Part shown: piece by piece, positions 1 to 8,160 of the stretch
Position numbering within the stretch: the stretch's first letter is position 1
Layout: every line of letters starts with the position of its first letter
Source: DATEZO01 sp035255485
GTDB taxonomy: Bacteria > Pseudomonadota > Gammaproteobacteria > Burkholderiales > Burkholderiaceae_D
Direction: 5' to 3'
Length of the DNA: 16,947 bases
Assembly (NCBI GenBank): GCA_035255485.1
Contig: DATEZO010000298.1
Span: 1 to 16,947 of the forward strand
The notes under the pieces: model-generated
Database searches by the model: none
Told to the model about the DNA's origin: nothing
What the model saw: the letters and a program-made list of their open reading frames with translations, nothing else
Program-made: the position numbers and the translations under genes

Positions 1-1
1 C

Positions 2-2590
2 GCACAATCGCTTGCCACGCGCTCGCGTAAGATTCAGCGTATCGTCGATCAGCGAACGGCCGATCTTGTCACAGCTAACGCGCATCTTCGGGCGCGGGAA
101 AATGCAATCGAAGCCAGCATCAACGGCATCATTATCGCGAATGCAACAGCGCCGCATCATGTCATCGAATATGTCAACCCAGCCGTGGAGAAGATTTCCG
201 GATTTTCTGCTGCGGAGTTGATTGGCAGCGGTTGCGGCAAGTTGTGGACCGGAGGACGCGATCAGCCAGGTGTCAGAAAAATCGTCGACGCCGTGAATTC
301 GCTCGAACCAGTGCGGGCCCCCCTGCAAACACGACGCAAAGATGGAACCGCATACTGGGCCGAGGTGCAAATCGCGCCCGTCAGGGATGAATCGGGTCGA
401 GTTGATCGCTTTGTCGTAGCGATGCACGACGTGACCGAGAATAAACGGTACGAAGCAGAACTCGAATACCTGTCCAAGCACGATGAGCTGACCGAACTTG
501 CCAGCCCCAGTCTCCTGCGTGACCGGCTGCAACTGGCCATTGAGAATGCAAGATCAGACGATAGCGCGATCTGGGTTACCGTGATTGACCTCGATCGGTT
601 CAAGTTTGTCAACGATAGCCTTGGCCGGCGGGCAGGCGACAGGTTTTTGAAGACGATTGCCCAGCGCATCAAGTCGGCCACTCGCAAAGAAGATACCGTT
701 GGACGCCTGGGAGGCGACGAGTTTCTGCTGATTCTCCCGCAATCAAAAGGCGGCAAAACCGGCGGATCCATCGTGCAAGGTGTCATGGATGCGGTCGCTG
801 AGCCGATACGGATTGATCGCCACGAACTGCTGCTTACCTGCAGTGCTGGCATGGCGCTCTTTCCCAACGACGGCAGCACTGTTGACGAGCTGATCGAGCG
901 TGCCGATATCGCCCTGCACAATGCAAAGGCATATGGACCAAACAGCATGCAGTTTTTTACCGCGGAAATGCATGCAGTCGTCCAGGAACGCCTGCTTCTG
1001 GAATCCGCACTGCGCACCGCGCTTGAGCGGTCAGAGCTGGATCTGCACTATCAGCCACAGGTGGATCTGCTCACCGGCCGGGTTGTTGGCATGGAAGCGC
1101 TGGTGCGCTGGAATCATCCGACGCTGGGAGAGATACCTCCGAGCCAGTTTATTGCGGTCGCTGAAGAGTGCGGCGTCATCACTTCGATCGGTACGTGGGT
1201 GCTACGCACCGCCTGCCGCCAGGCCAGGGTATGGCAACAGGCAGGTTTCGGTGACCTGCGCATCGCCGTCAACATCTCCGCGCGCCAATTCATCCAGCCA
1301 GGATTGGCCGGAATGATTGCCAGCGTGCTGGATGAAACCCAACTGCCGGGTAATCTTCTCGACATCGAACTGACCGAGCGGCTGATCATGCGCGACGCCG
1401 AACATACCATTGACTCGCTCAATGCCTTACGCGCACTTGGCGTGCAATTATCCATCGATGATTTTGGAACCGGCTACTCCAGCCTAGCGTACCTCAAGCG
1501 CTTTCCGATAGATGTATTAAAAATCGATCAATCGTTTGTGCGCGAGATTTCGCACGATGCCAATGACGCGGCGATCTCGGATGCAATTATCTCCATGGCG
1601 CACAGCCTGGGGATCCGAGTCATTGCAGAAGGGGTGGAAACCGAGGCCCAGTGTGAATACCTGACTCGCAACATGTGCGACGAAATACAAGGTTACCTAT
1701 TCTCAAAACCGCTGCCGGCCGCCCAGGTCGAATTGCTGCTGGCCGAACAAAAGTGCCTCCCTGCGCGCCTCCTTCGCATGCACAAGCGCCCTCGCACGCT
1801 TTTGCTGGTCGATGATGAGCCGAACATTCTCGCCTCGCTCAAGCGCCTGTTACGCGGCGGAGGCTACCGTATCCTGACGGCGAGCAGTGGACAGGACGGC
1901 CTTGACCTGCTCGCTCAGAACGATGTCGACGTGATCATGTCGGACCAACGCATGCCGGGCATGACGGGTGTCGAATTCCTGCGCGCCGTGAAGACGAGCT
2001 ATCCGGATACGGTGCGCATCGTCCTGTCGGGATTCACGGAACTGAAATCCGTGACCGATGCGGTCAACGAAGGAGCGATCTACAAGTTCCTGACCAAACC
2101 ATGGGATGACGTCTTGTTGCGCGCGCATATCGAGGAAGCATTCCAGCACAAGGAAATGGCGGACGAAAATCATCGTCTTTCACTGGAGGTCCGCACCGCT
2201 AACCATAGCCTTGCCACTGCCAATCGTCAGCTGGAAGAACTGCTGCGCCAGAAGCGGCAGCAGATCGAGCGTGACAAGAGCACCCTGGATAGCGTGCGCG
2301 AAACGCTGCAGCATATTCCCCTTCCGATCATCGGCCTCGGCGAGGACGACATCGTCACGTTCGCCAATATCGCTGCGCAAAATCTGTTCAAGGATGCCCG
2401 CGAATTGCCCGGCAGTGAAGCAGCCCATGTCATGCCTGAAGTGTTGCACCTGGTGCGCAACAGCGACAACGGAAGCGCGCAGAACGCTGAACTGGGCGGT
2501 GTGCACTTTGAAGTCATTTCACGCGCAATGATGCAGGACGGGCAGCCGCGCGGCAAGCTAATCACACTTATTCCGGGAGACTTCGCGTGA
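2..2590 (+). CDS. PAS-GGDEF-EAL-receiver-PAS signalling protein (5' end outside window)
   Basis: A bifunctional-looking cyclic-di-GMP enzyme with a receiver domain. The frame is open to the left edge, and the residues before position 185 already form a PAS core (A-I-E-A-S-I-N-G-I-I), so the GTG at 185 is internal and the start is missing. Counting from base 2, the order is PAS/PAC about 36-155, GGDEF about 160-325, EAL about 340-585, receiver about 595-715, coiled coil, and a PAS-like tail about 765-862. GGDEF is intact at 237-241, with an RKED inhibitory I-site five residues before it and IDLDRFK present; the usual LTGLPNR segment is altered to LTELASP. The EAL signatures MEALVRW, NISARQF, ELTER, DDFGTGYSSL and EGVET are all intact, so phosphodiesterase activity is likely. 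The receiver has VDDEPN, phospho-acceptor Asp648 (SDQRMPGM) and KPW. No membrane segment is visible, so it is probably cytoplasmic. It is the first visible gene of the signalling operon. Confidence 0.9.
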   Translation, partial: AQSLATRSRKIQRIVDQRTADLVTANAHLRARENAIEASINGIIIANATAPHHVIEYVNPAVEKISGFSAAELIGSGCGKLWTGGRDQPGVRKIVDAVNSLEPVRAPLQTRRKDGTAYWAEVQIAPVRDESGRVDRFVVAMHDVTENKRYEAELEYLSKHDELTELASPSLLRDRLQLAIENARSDDSAIWVTVIDLDRFKFVNDSLGRRAGDRFLKTIAQRIKSATRKEDTVGRLGGDEFLLILPQSKGGKTGGSIVQGVMDAVAEPIRIDRHELLLTCSAGMALFPNDGSTVDELIERADIALHNAKAYGPNSMQFFTAEMHAVVQERLLLESALRTALERSELDLHYQPQVDLLTGRVVGMEALVRWNHPTLGEIPPSQFIAVAEECGVITSIGTWVLRTACRQARVWQQAGFGDLRIAVNISARQFIQPGLAGMIASVLDETQLPGNLLDIELTERLIMRDAEHTIDSLNALRALGVQLSIDDFGTGYSSLAYLKRFPIDVLKIDQSFVREISHDANDAAISDAIISMAHSLGIRVIAEGVETEAQCEYLTRNMCDEIQGYLFSKPLPAAQVELLLAEQKCLPARLLRMHKRPRTLLLVDDEPNILASLKRLLRGGGYRILTASSGQDGLDLLAQNDVDVIMSDQRMPGMTGVEFLRAVKTSYPDTVRIVLSGFTELKSVTDAVNEGAIYKFLTKPWDDVLLRAHIEEAFQHKEMADENHRLSLEVRTANHSLATANRQLEELLRQKRQQIERDKSTLDSVRETLQHIPLPIIGLGEDDIVTFANIAAQNLFKDARELPGSEAAHVMPEVLHLVRNSDNGSAQNAELGGVHFEVISRAMMQDGQPRGKLITLIPGDFA

Positions 2591-2650
2591 AGTCATCTCG
2601 ACTGTCGATGCCATGTGCACATATCTTTCTATGCCAATACCGATTCAATC

Positions 2651-3301
2651 ATGGCTGAACTCGACGTACAACGCAATCGCTTGACGATCAAGCTTGTTTA
2701 TTATGGCCCCGCCTTGTCCGGCAAGACTACCAACCTGACGCGACTGCATGATCTGCTTTCGGCCGAACTGATCGGCGACATGATGACACTGGAGACGGAA
2801 GGCGACCGGACCTTGTTCTTTGACCTGCTGCCGACCGGATTCACTGCGCCGTCCGGCATGCTGGTCAAGTTCAAGATGTTTACGGTCCCCGGCCAGGTCG
2901 TGCATGACGCGACACGCAAGACTGTGCTCTCCCGTGCCGATGGTGTGATATTCGTCGCCGACTCTCAACGCAACCAGGCCGTCAACAATGGCGCCTCTTT
3001 TGATAACCTGATGTCCAATGCGAATATTCTCGGCATGGACGTCGCAAGCCTGCCGCTGGTGGTGCAGTTCAACAAGCGCGATTTGCGCGACATCCTGAGC
3101 GAAGAAGAGATTCTTGCCCGCTGGTCGGCTGCGCCATGGCCACTTCATTTTGCATCGGCGATGGAGGGGGCAGGTGTACTGGAGTCGTTCGTTTCCCTGC
3201 TCGAACATGTTTATGATCGCCTTGACACGGAGTTTGCGCTAGCTGCCGACCACGGCTTGTCCCGCGCAGCGTTTGTCGCAGCGGCGGGAGGACGGCCATG
3301 A
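2651..3301 (+). CDS. MglA-like small Ras-family GTPase
   Basis: A small GTP-binding protein of the MglA group, which in Myxococcus and Thermus sets cell polarity and type IV pilus activity. From the ATG at 2651 it has 216 residues: P-loop GPALSGKT (19-26), D52-R53-T54, the MglA-type switch TVPGQV with Gln82, NKRD (141-144) and a SA G5 box (169-170). D52, R53, T54 and Q82 fall at the same numbers I recall for M. xanthus MglA, which favours this start over the GTG at 2615. Neither start has a good Shine-Dalgarno sequence. It begins 60 bp after the GGDEF-EAL gene, and its stop overlaps the kinase start (ATGA, 3298-3301). No roadblock (MglB) gene is in the window. The family call is firm; a polarity role here is inferred. 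Confidence 0.9.
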   Translation: MAELDVQRNRLTIKLVYYGPALSGKTTNLTRLHDLLSAELIGDMMTLETEGDRTLFFDLLPTGFTAPSGMLVKFKMFTVPGQVVHDATRKTVLSRADGVIFVADSQRNQAVNNGASFDNLMSNANILGMDVASLPLVVQFNKRDLRDILSEEEILARWSAAPWPLHFASAMEGAGVLESFVSLLEHVYDRLDTEFALAADHGLSRAAFVAAAGGRP

Positions 3302-4563
3302 TGCCGCGTCCCGACGCATTTGATCGCGATATCCCCCTGACGAACTTGCTGCGTTCAGTGCCCGCACCCAAGCTCGATGCTGCCATGAGCAAGACGGTGG
3401 GCCTGTGCTGGCGCATTGTTGATGCCGATGGCGAAGTGGTCAGGCGGTCTGCATCCGAGATGGATGCGGACAAGTGTGTCGCACCGGTTCGTGTCGATAT
3501 TGAGGTGATCGGCCATATCGAGGTGCCGTCCACGCGGCGCACCCATGCGGAAGTTGCCGCGCGATGGCTGGAGATGGTGCTTGCGGCTGCCATGCGCTAT
3601 CAGATGGCAGCCAGCTTGCACCTGGAAACCGTGCATGCCGATTACGAAGCCTTGCAAAGCAAGCACGCCGCCTTGCAGGAGTCAGAAGGACGTTACCGTG
3701 CGCTGGCAGCGCAACTCGAACAGCGCGTCAAGGAGCAGGTCGACACCATCGAACGCACACAGCGTCAACTCTATCAAAGTGAAAAAATGGCTGCAGTCGG
3801 CAGCCTTGCCGCCGGCATGGCACACGAAATCAATAATCCCATGGGTTTCATTCGCAGCAACCTGGGTACGGCCAGCAAATATGTCGGCACTATCGAGCAG
3901 ATGTTCCAGGCATACCGCGAGCATGAGCGTTCCGAGGCCAGCGCGTTATGGCACCAGTTTGATATGGATTTTTTGCTGGAAGACTTTGCCGGACTGCTGG
4001 AAGAGTCCATCAACGGTGCCGATCGCGTGTCACGCATCGTCACCAATCTCAAGGCTTATGCAAGCATTGACTGCGCCTCCGGCACGCCGGTTGACCTCAA
4101 TGATGCCGTGCGTGCAGCTGCCGACATCCTCCACACTCAGTTGCCGAACAGCGTACAAGTGGAAATGGCCCTTCAGCCCCTGCAATTGGTCAGCGGTGAC
4201 GCCAGCCGACTGAACCAGGTGCTGTTTGCCTTGTTGCAGAATGCGCGTCTTGCTATGGGCGACAAGGGCGGGACTATTCGGGTTTCCAGCCGGATGGTTG
4301 GCGATGAAGCGCGTATCGAGGTAAGTGACAACGGTTGCGGAATACCTCGCGATGTCATCAATCGCATTTTTGATCCATTTTTTACAACACGCGAAGTCGG
4401 CAAGGGCATGGGGCTGGGCCTGACGGTCAGCCGGGATATCCTGAACGCCCACAGCGGACGCATTGAGGTGACTAGCATTCCGGGTGAAGGCAGCACGTTT
4501 GCTGTCTATTTGCCGGTCAACGCCGAAAGGCCACGACTGGGCTCCGCTGAGGGAGCGGCATGA
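3298..4563 (+). CDS. Soluble sensor histidine kinase
   Basis: A 421-residue histidine kinase without membrane segments. The N-terminal ~100 residues form a small unrecognised sensor-like region. A coiled coil (about 105-165) follows, then the H-box MAHEINNPMGF with His176. The HATPase domain has N-box LLQNARLAM, SDNGCGIP, FDPFFTT and GKGMGLGLTVS. All catalytic motifs are present, and HEINNPMGF is typical of the HisKA_4-type/NtrB-like cytoplasmic group. The start lies within an ATGA overlap with the GTPase gene, with gggagga at 3286-3292 five bases upstream. The stop overlaps the next start in the same way (4560-4563). It is the only kinase in the operon and so the likely phosphate donor for the four receivers around it; this is inferred from gene order. 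The stimulus is unknown. Confidence 0.92.
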   Translation: MMPRPDAFDRDIPLTNLLRSVPAPKLDAAMSKTVGLCWRIVDADGEVVRRSASEMDADKCVAPVRVDIEVIGHIEVPSTRRTHAEVAARWLEMVLAAAMRYQMAASLHLETVHADYEALQSKHAALQESEGRYRALAAQLEQRVKEQVDTIERTQRQLYQSEKMAAVGSLAAGMAHEINNPMGFIRSNLGTASKYVGTIEQMFQAYREHERSEASALWHQFDMDFLLEDFAGLLEESINGADRVSRIVTNLKAYASIDCASGTPVDLNDAVRAAADILHTQLPNSVQVEMALQPLQLVSGDASRLNQVLFALLQNARLAMGDKGGTIRVSSRMVGDEARIEVSDNGCGIPRDVINRIFDPFFTTREVGKGMGLGLTVSRDILNAHSGRIEVTSIPGEGSTFAVYLPVNAERPRLGSAEGAA

Positions 4564-6788
4564 GCTACGCACACCTTTTTACCGGGGCGCCTGTCTCTGC
4601 CGTGGTAACCGAACGTGAAGTCGGTCACTATCGGATTCTGCTCGTCGACGATGAGCCAAACGTCTTGTCGGCACTTCGGCGTGTTTTTCGGCAGGAAAAC
4701 TACGAAATCGTTTGCTGTACGGATCCTGTCGATGCCCTCGCACGCTTGCGCAACGAAATCTTCCATGTAGTCATTACCGATTACATGATGCCGAAGATGA
4801 ACGGTGGCGACCTGTTGCGCCAGGCACGGACGGTCAGGCCCGACATGATTCGCATCATGCTGACCGGTCACGCGGACGTCAACGCCGTGGTCAGCGCAGT
4901 GAAAACCGGAGCAGTCTACAAATTCATCCTGAAACCATGGAACGACGATGATCTGCGGGTGACACTTGCGCTGGCGCTGGAACAGTATGAATTAAAGCAA
5001 AAGAACAACGCGCTGAAGCAGGACAACCAGGCCAAGGCCAAGGAAATTGAACATCTCTCGAAATTCAGCGTCGCCAACCGGAGTCAGCTGGCGTTGATGC
5101 TGAACAGGCGCGGCCTGCTCAACCTTGCTCAGCTGCAGGAATTGACGCGTGACCATGAACAAGCACGCAAGACGGCGATGATAAAAAATATCGTCGAGCG
5201 CGGCTGGCTGTCGGAAAAAGTGGTCCATGACCTGCTGGCAAAGGAGCTGATGCTCCAGCAGGTTCTGCTCAATGAATTCTCCGTCGATCCTGCAGTCGCC
5301 GCACTGGTACCCGCCAGCTTGTGCCGGCGGCATCTGATCATGCCCTTGCGCGCAGAGAACAAGCGGTTAACGCTCGCCATGGCCGATCCGCTTGATACCG
5401 GATTGTTGCAGGACTTGCGGTTCGTGACCGGACTCGAGGTCGATCCGGTGCTCGCCCCGATCGAAGCCATCGAGGGCAAGATCCTTGAAGTCTACAAGAC
5501 GACACTGCCGGACATCGCGGATCTAGAAGCCGCCTTTGGCTCTCCGGATCCGTACGAAGGCATCGAAATCGTTATTGAAGACGACGGCGATGGGCTGTCG
5601 GTCGAGGAGCTGTTGCTCGGAACCGACGAGCCGCCGGCCATCCGGCTGGTGAATTCAATCCTGCTTGAAGCGATTCGCCTCGGTGCGTCGGATATCCACA
5701 TTCAGCCGCGCGCCAAGAATGTCATGGTGCGCCTGCGCATCGACGGCGTCCTGATGGACAAGATTCAGATTCCGCACAACATGCATCAGTCCATCGTGTC
5801 GCGAATCAAGGTAATGGCCGAGCTCGACATTTCAGAACGGCGACGTCCGCAAGACGGACGGCTTGCCGTCAAGACGCCGAAGCGCACCGTCGATCTGCGC
5901 ATTTCGACCCTGCCTACCATCAATGGCGAAAAGATTGTCATGCGTATCCTCGACCGGAATTCCGCGGTGCTGAGCCTGGCAGCGCTCGGCTTCAGCGAGG
6001 TCGACATGGCGAAAATTGCCCGCGCCTCCGAAAAGCCGCAAGGCATCGTATTGGCCACCGGGCCGACAGGCAGCGGCAAGACGACGACCCTCTACAGCCT
6101 GTTGCAAAGCAATGCGACCGAGGAGAAGAACTACATCACGATCGAAGATCCGGTTGAGTACTATCTGGATGCTGCCGGACAGGTCCTGGTGCGAGAAAAA
6201 ATCGGCCTGACCTTTCCCATCGTGTTGCGAGCGATCCTGCGGCAGGATCCGGACGTGCTGCTGATCGGCGAAATCCGTGACTTCGAAACGGCCGAGGTGG
6301 CGTTCCATGCCGCCCTGACAGGTCATCAGGTGTTTTCCACCCTGCACACAAATTCGGCAATTGCGACCATCTCGCGCCTGTTCGATCTGGGTCTTAAGCC
6401 ATTCGTCGTCGCGACCGCGCTCGAGGCGGTGGTCGCTCAGCGACTGGTGCGCAAGATGTGCACGCATTGCCGCGCGCCGGTGGAAGCGGACAAGGATTTG
6501 TTGCGCCGGCTCGGCGGCAAGTTTGCCACGCAGAGCATGACGGCATATAGAGGGGCGGGTTGCCCCGAGTGTTATCAGTCCGGATACAAGGGCCGTATCG
6601 GATTGTACGAAGTACTTTCACCTGACGACCACCTGCGCCACCTGATCGCCTCGAAGGCGGCAATCACCGAGATCACCCAGTACGCACGAGCTCATGGCTT
6701 TGTGACCTTGAGGGAAGATGCGCATTCCAAGGTACAAAGCGGCATGACCACGCTGGAGGAGGTGTACCGTGTACTGGGGCCGGAATGA
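4560..6788 (+). CDS. Receiver-fused GspE/PilB-type secretion/pilus ATPase
   Basis: A 742-residue fusion of a response-regulator receiver with a type II secretion/type IV pilus assembly ATPase. Receiver about 24-140: VDDEPN, phospho-acceptor Asp74 (TDYMMPKM), Thr102, Lys125. Coiled-coil linker about 140-170. T2SSE_N/MshEN-like region about 174-315 with two helical repeats, though the RLG triplets that bind c-di-GMP in MshE read QLA and AMI here. ATPase about 355-740: Walker A GPTGSGKTT (501-509), Asp box ITIEDPVEY, Walker B LLIGEIRDFETAE, His box STLHTNSA, and the tetracysteine zinc site C634, C637, C668, C671. All ATPase motifs are intact, so activity is expected. No other pilus or secretion gene is in the window, so the machine it serves is unknown. 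The start overlaps the kinase stop, and a purine-rich gaggga lies just upstream. Confidence 0.93.
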   Translation: MSYAHLFTGAPVSAVVTEREVGHYRILLVDDEPNVLSALRRVFRQENYEIVCCTDPVDALARLRNEIFHVVITDYMMPKMNGGDLLRQARTVRPDMIRIMLTGHADVNAVVSAVKTGAVYKFILKPWNDDDLRVTLALALEQYELKQKNNALKQDNQAKAKEIEHLSKFSVANRSQLALMLNRRGLLNLAQLQELTRDHEQARKTAMIKNIVERGWLSEKVVHDLLAKELMLQQVLLNEFSVDPAVAALVPASLCRRHLIMPLRAENKRLTLAMADPLDTGLLQDLRFVTGLEVDPVLAPIEAIEGKILEVYKTTLPDIADLEAAFGSPDPYEGIEIVIEDDGDGLSVEELLLGTDEPPAIRLVNSILLEAIRLGASDIHIQPRAKNVMVRLRIDGVLMDKIQIPHNMHQSIVSRIKVMAELDISERRRPQDGRLAVKTPKRTVDLRISTLPTINGEKIVMRILDRNSAVLSLAALGFSEVDMAKIARASEKPQGIVLATGPTGSGKTTTLYSLLQSNATEEKNYITIEDPVEYYLDAAGQVLVREKIGLTFPIVLRAILRQDPDVLLIGEIRDFETAEVAFHAALTGHQVFSTLHTNSAIATISRLFDLGLKPFVVATALEAVVAQRLVRKMCTHCRAPVEADKDLLRRLGGKFATQSMTAYRGAGCPECYQSGYKGRIGLYEVLSPDDHLRHLIASKAAITEITQYARAHGFVTLREDAHSKVQSGMTTLEEVYRVLGPE

Positions 6789-6825
6789 ATAACTATAACG
6801 ACAACGAGGACCTGGATCGCTTGCC

Positions 6826-8160
6826 ATGAACGAGCCTATACTCATTCCCGAAGCTGAAGGGAAGCGGCCCGCACGCATACTTTGCGTGGATGACGAGCCC
6901 AATATCCTGACTGCGCTACGCCGACTGTTTCGCCCACTCGGCTATGAAATCCTTGTTGCTGAAGGCGGTGAATCCGGTCTTCAGATCCTTGAAAGCACGC
7001 CAGTGGACATCGTGATTTCCGACATGCGCATGCCAGGTATGGATGGCACCCAGTTTCTTGAGTGCGTGCGAATCAGGTGGCCTGACACGATTCGTTTATT
7101 GTTGACCGGCTACGCGGATGTACGTTCGATACTCGGCGCGATCAATCGCGGTGAGATCTATCGCTATATCACGAAGCCCTGGGATGATAATGACATCGTG
7201 CTGGTGGTTCGGCATGCGTTGGAGCGCAAATCACTGGAAGCCGAGAAACAACGTCTCGAAGCGCTCACCTATGAGCAGAACGAAGAGCTGAAGGCATTGA
7301 ACGCCAACCTGGAAAACAAGGTTGCCGCGCGCACGGCCGAATTGCGCAAGGTGCATGACGAACTGCTGGTGTCGAACGAGCGCCTCAAGGAAAACTACCT
7401 CACCTCGATCAAAGTGTTTTCGAGCATGATCGAAATGCGTGGTGCCAACCTGGCTGGTCATTCGCGTCGCGTGGCGGATCTTTCGCGCCGGATCGCCACT
7501 CGCATGAACCTCGATAGCCTCGAAACTCAGCACATTTTTATTGCAGGCCTGTTGCACAACATTGGAAAGATCGGCTTTTCTGACGATCTGTTGTCGCTGC
7601 CCATGTCACTGATGAACGGAGAGCAGCTTGGACAGTACTGGAAATACCCGATTCGCGGCGAGCAGTTGCTGACGCCGCTGGAAGACTTGCGCGAGGCTGC
7701 AAAGATCGTGCGGTCCCACCAGGAGCGCTTCGATGGGGAAGGCTATCCGGACCGCTTGTCGGGGTTTGACATTCCGCTCGGCGCACGCGTACTGGCAGTC
7801 GCATCTGACTATGACAACCTGCAGATTGGAGCGCTGGCCCAACGCCGCCTGCGTCCTGACGAGGCAGTTACCGCGATCGTCAACAGCCGTGGAAAGCGCT
7901 ATGACCCATTGGTTGTTGCGGTATTTCAGGATACCATTCTGGGCAGAAACGTCGTTGAGCCTCCTCCCGGTGAAGCTCTTCCGGTGTCCGCGTTGCGCCC
8001 CGGCATGACTCTCGCGCGCGACCTGGTGACACGGGATGGCTTCCTGCTGCTGTCGGCCGAACATACGCTGAGTGAGCGATTGATCCGGCAGATCGTCGAC
8101 TTCGAGCACTCTTCAAACGAATCGTTCACCGTGTACGTTCTTGTGGAGCAAAAAAAATGA
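6826..8160 (+). CDS. Receiver protein with degenerate HD-GYP domain
   Basis: An RpfG-like response regulator of 444 residues. Receiver about 16-135: CVDDEPN, phospho-acceptor Asp66 (SDMRMPGM), Lys117. Coiled coil about 135-190. HD-GYP-like domain about 192-370. C-terminal module about 385-440 (LRPGMTLARDL, DGFLLL) seen in some HD-GYP proteins. In the HD-GYP domain GHSRRV, HQERFDGEGYP and an Asp in ASDYD remain. However, the HD pair is H244-N245, the H of the usual MxxHP segment is Tyr274, and HHE is H298-Q299-E. Several di-metal ligands are therefore gone, and c-di-GMP hydrolysis is unlikely; a binding or scaffolding role is inferred. A weak gagga lies 15 bases before the start, 37 bp after the ATPase gene. 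The stop overlaps the next gene (ATGA, 8157-8160). Confidence 0.9.
   Translation: MNEPILIPEAEGKRPARILCVDDEPNILTALRRLFRPLGYEILVAEGGESGLQILESTPVDIVISDMRMPGMDGTQFLECVRIRWPDTIRLLLTGYADVRSILGAINRGEIYRYITKPWDDNDIVLVVRHALERKSLEAEKQRLEALTYEQNEELKALNANLENKVAARTAELRKVHDELLVSNERLKENYLTSIKVFSSMIEMRGANLAGHSRRVADLSRRIATRMNLDSLETQHIFIAGLLHNIGKIGFSDDLLSLPMSLMNGEQLGQYWKYPIRGEQLLTPLEDLREAAKIVRSHQERFDGEGYPDRLSGFDIPLGARVLAVASDYDNLQIGALAQRRLRPDEAVTAIVNSRGKRYDPLVVAVFQDTILGRNVVEPPPGEALPVSALRPGMTLARDLVTRDGFLLLSAEHTLSERLIRQIVDFEHSSNESFTVYVLVEQKK

Noticed and set aside
185..2590. Treating the GTG at 185 as the start of the GGDEF-EAL protein
   Set aside because: The same frame is open to base 2 and the upstream residues already form the first half of the PAS domain, so this GTG is an internal valine.
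2615..2650. GTG start at 2615 for the GTPase
   Set aside because: The ATG at 2651 puts D52, R53, T54 and Q82 at the numbering I recall for MglA, and the extra 12 residues do not resemble the family.
7732..7750. GGGGAAGGCTAT as a left copy of the transposon end
   Set aside because: It encodes the D-G-E-G-Y-P motif of the HD-GYP protein, and the similarity stops after about 11 bases.
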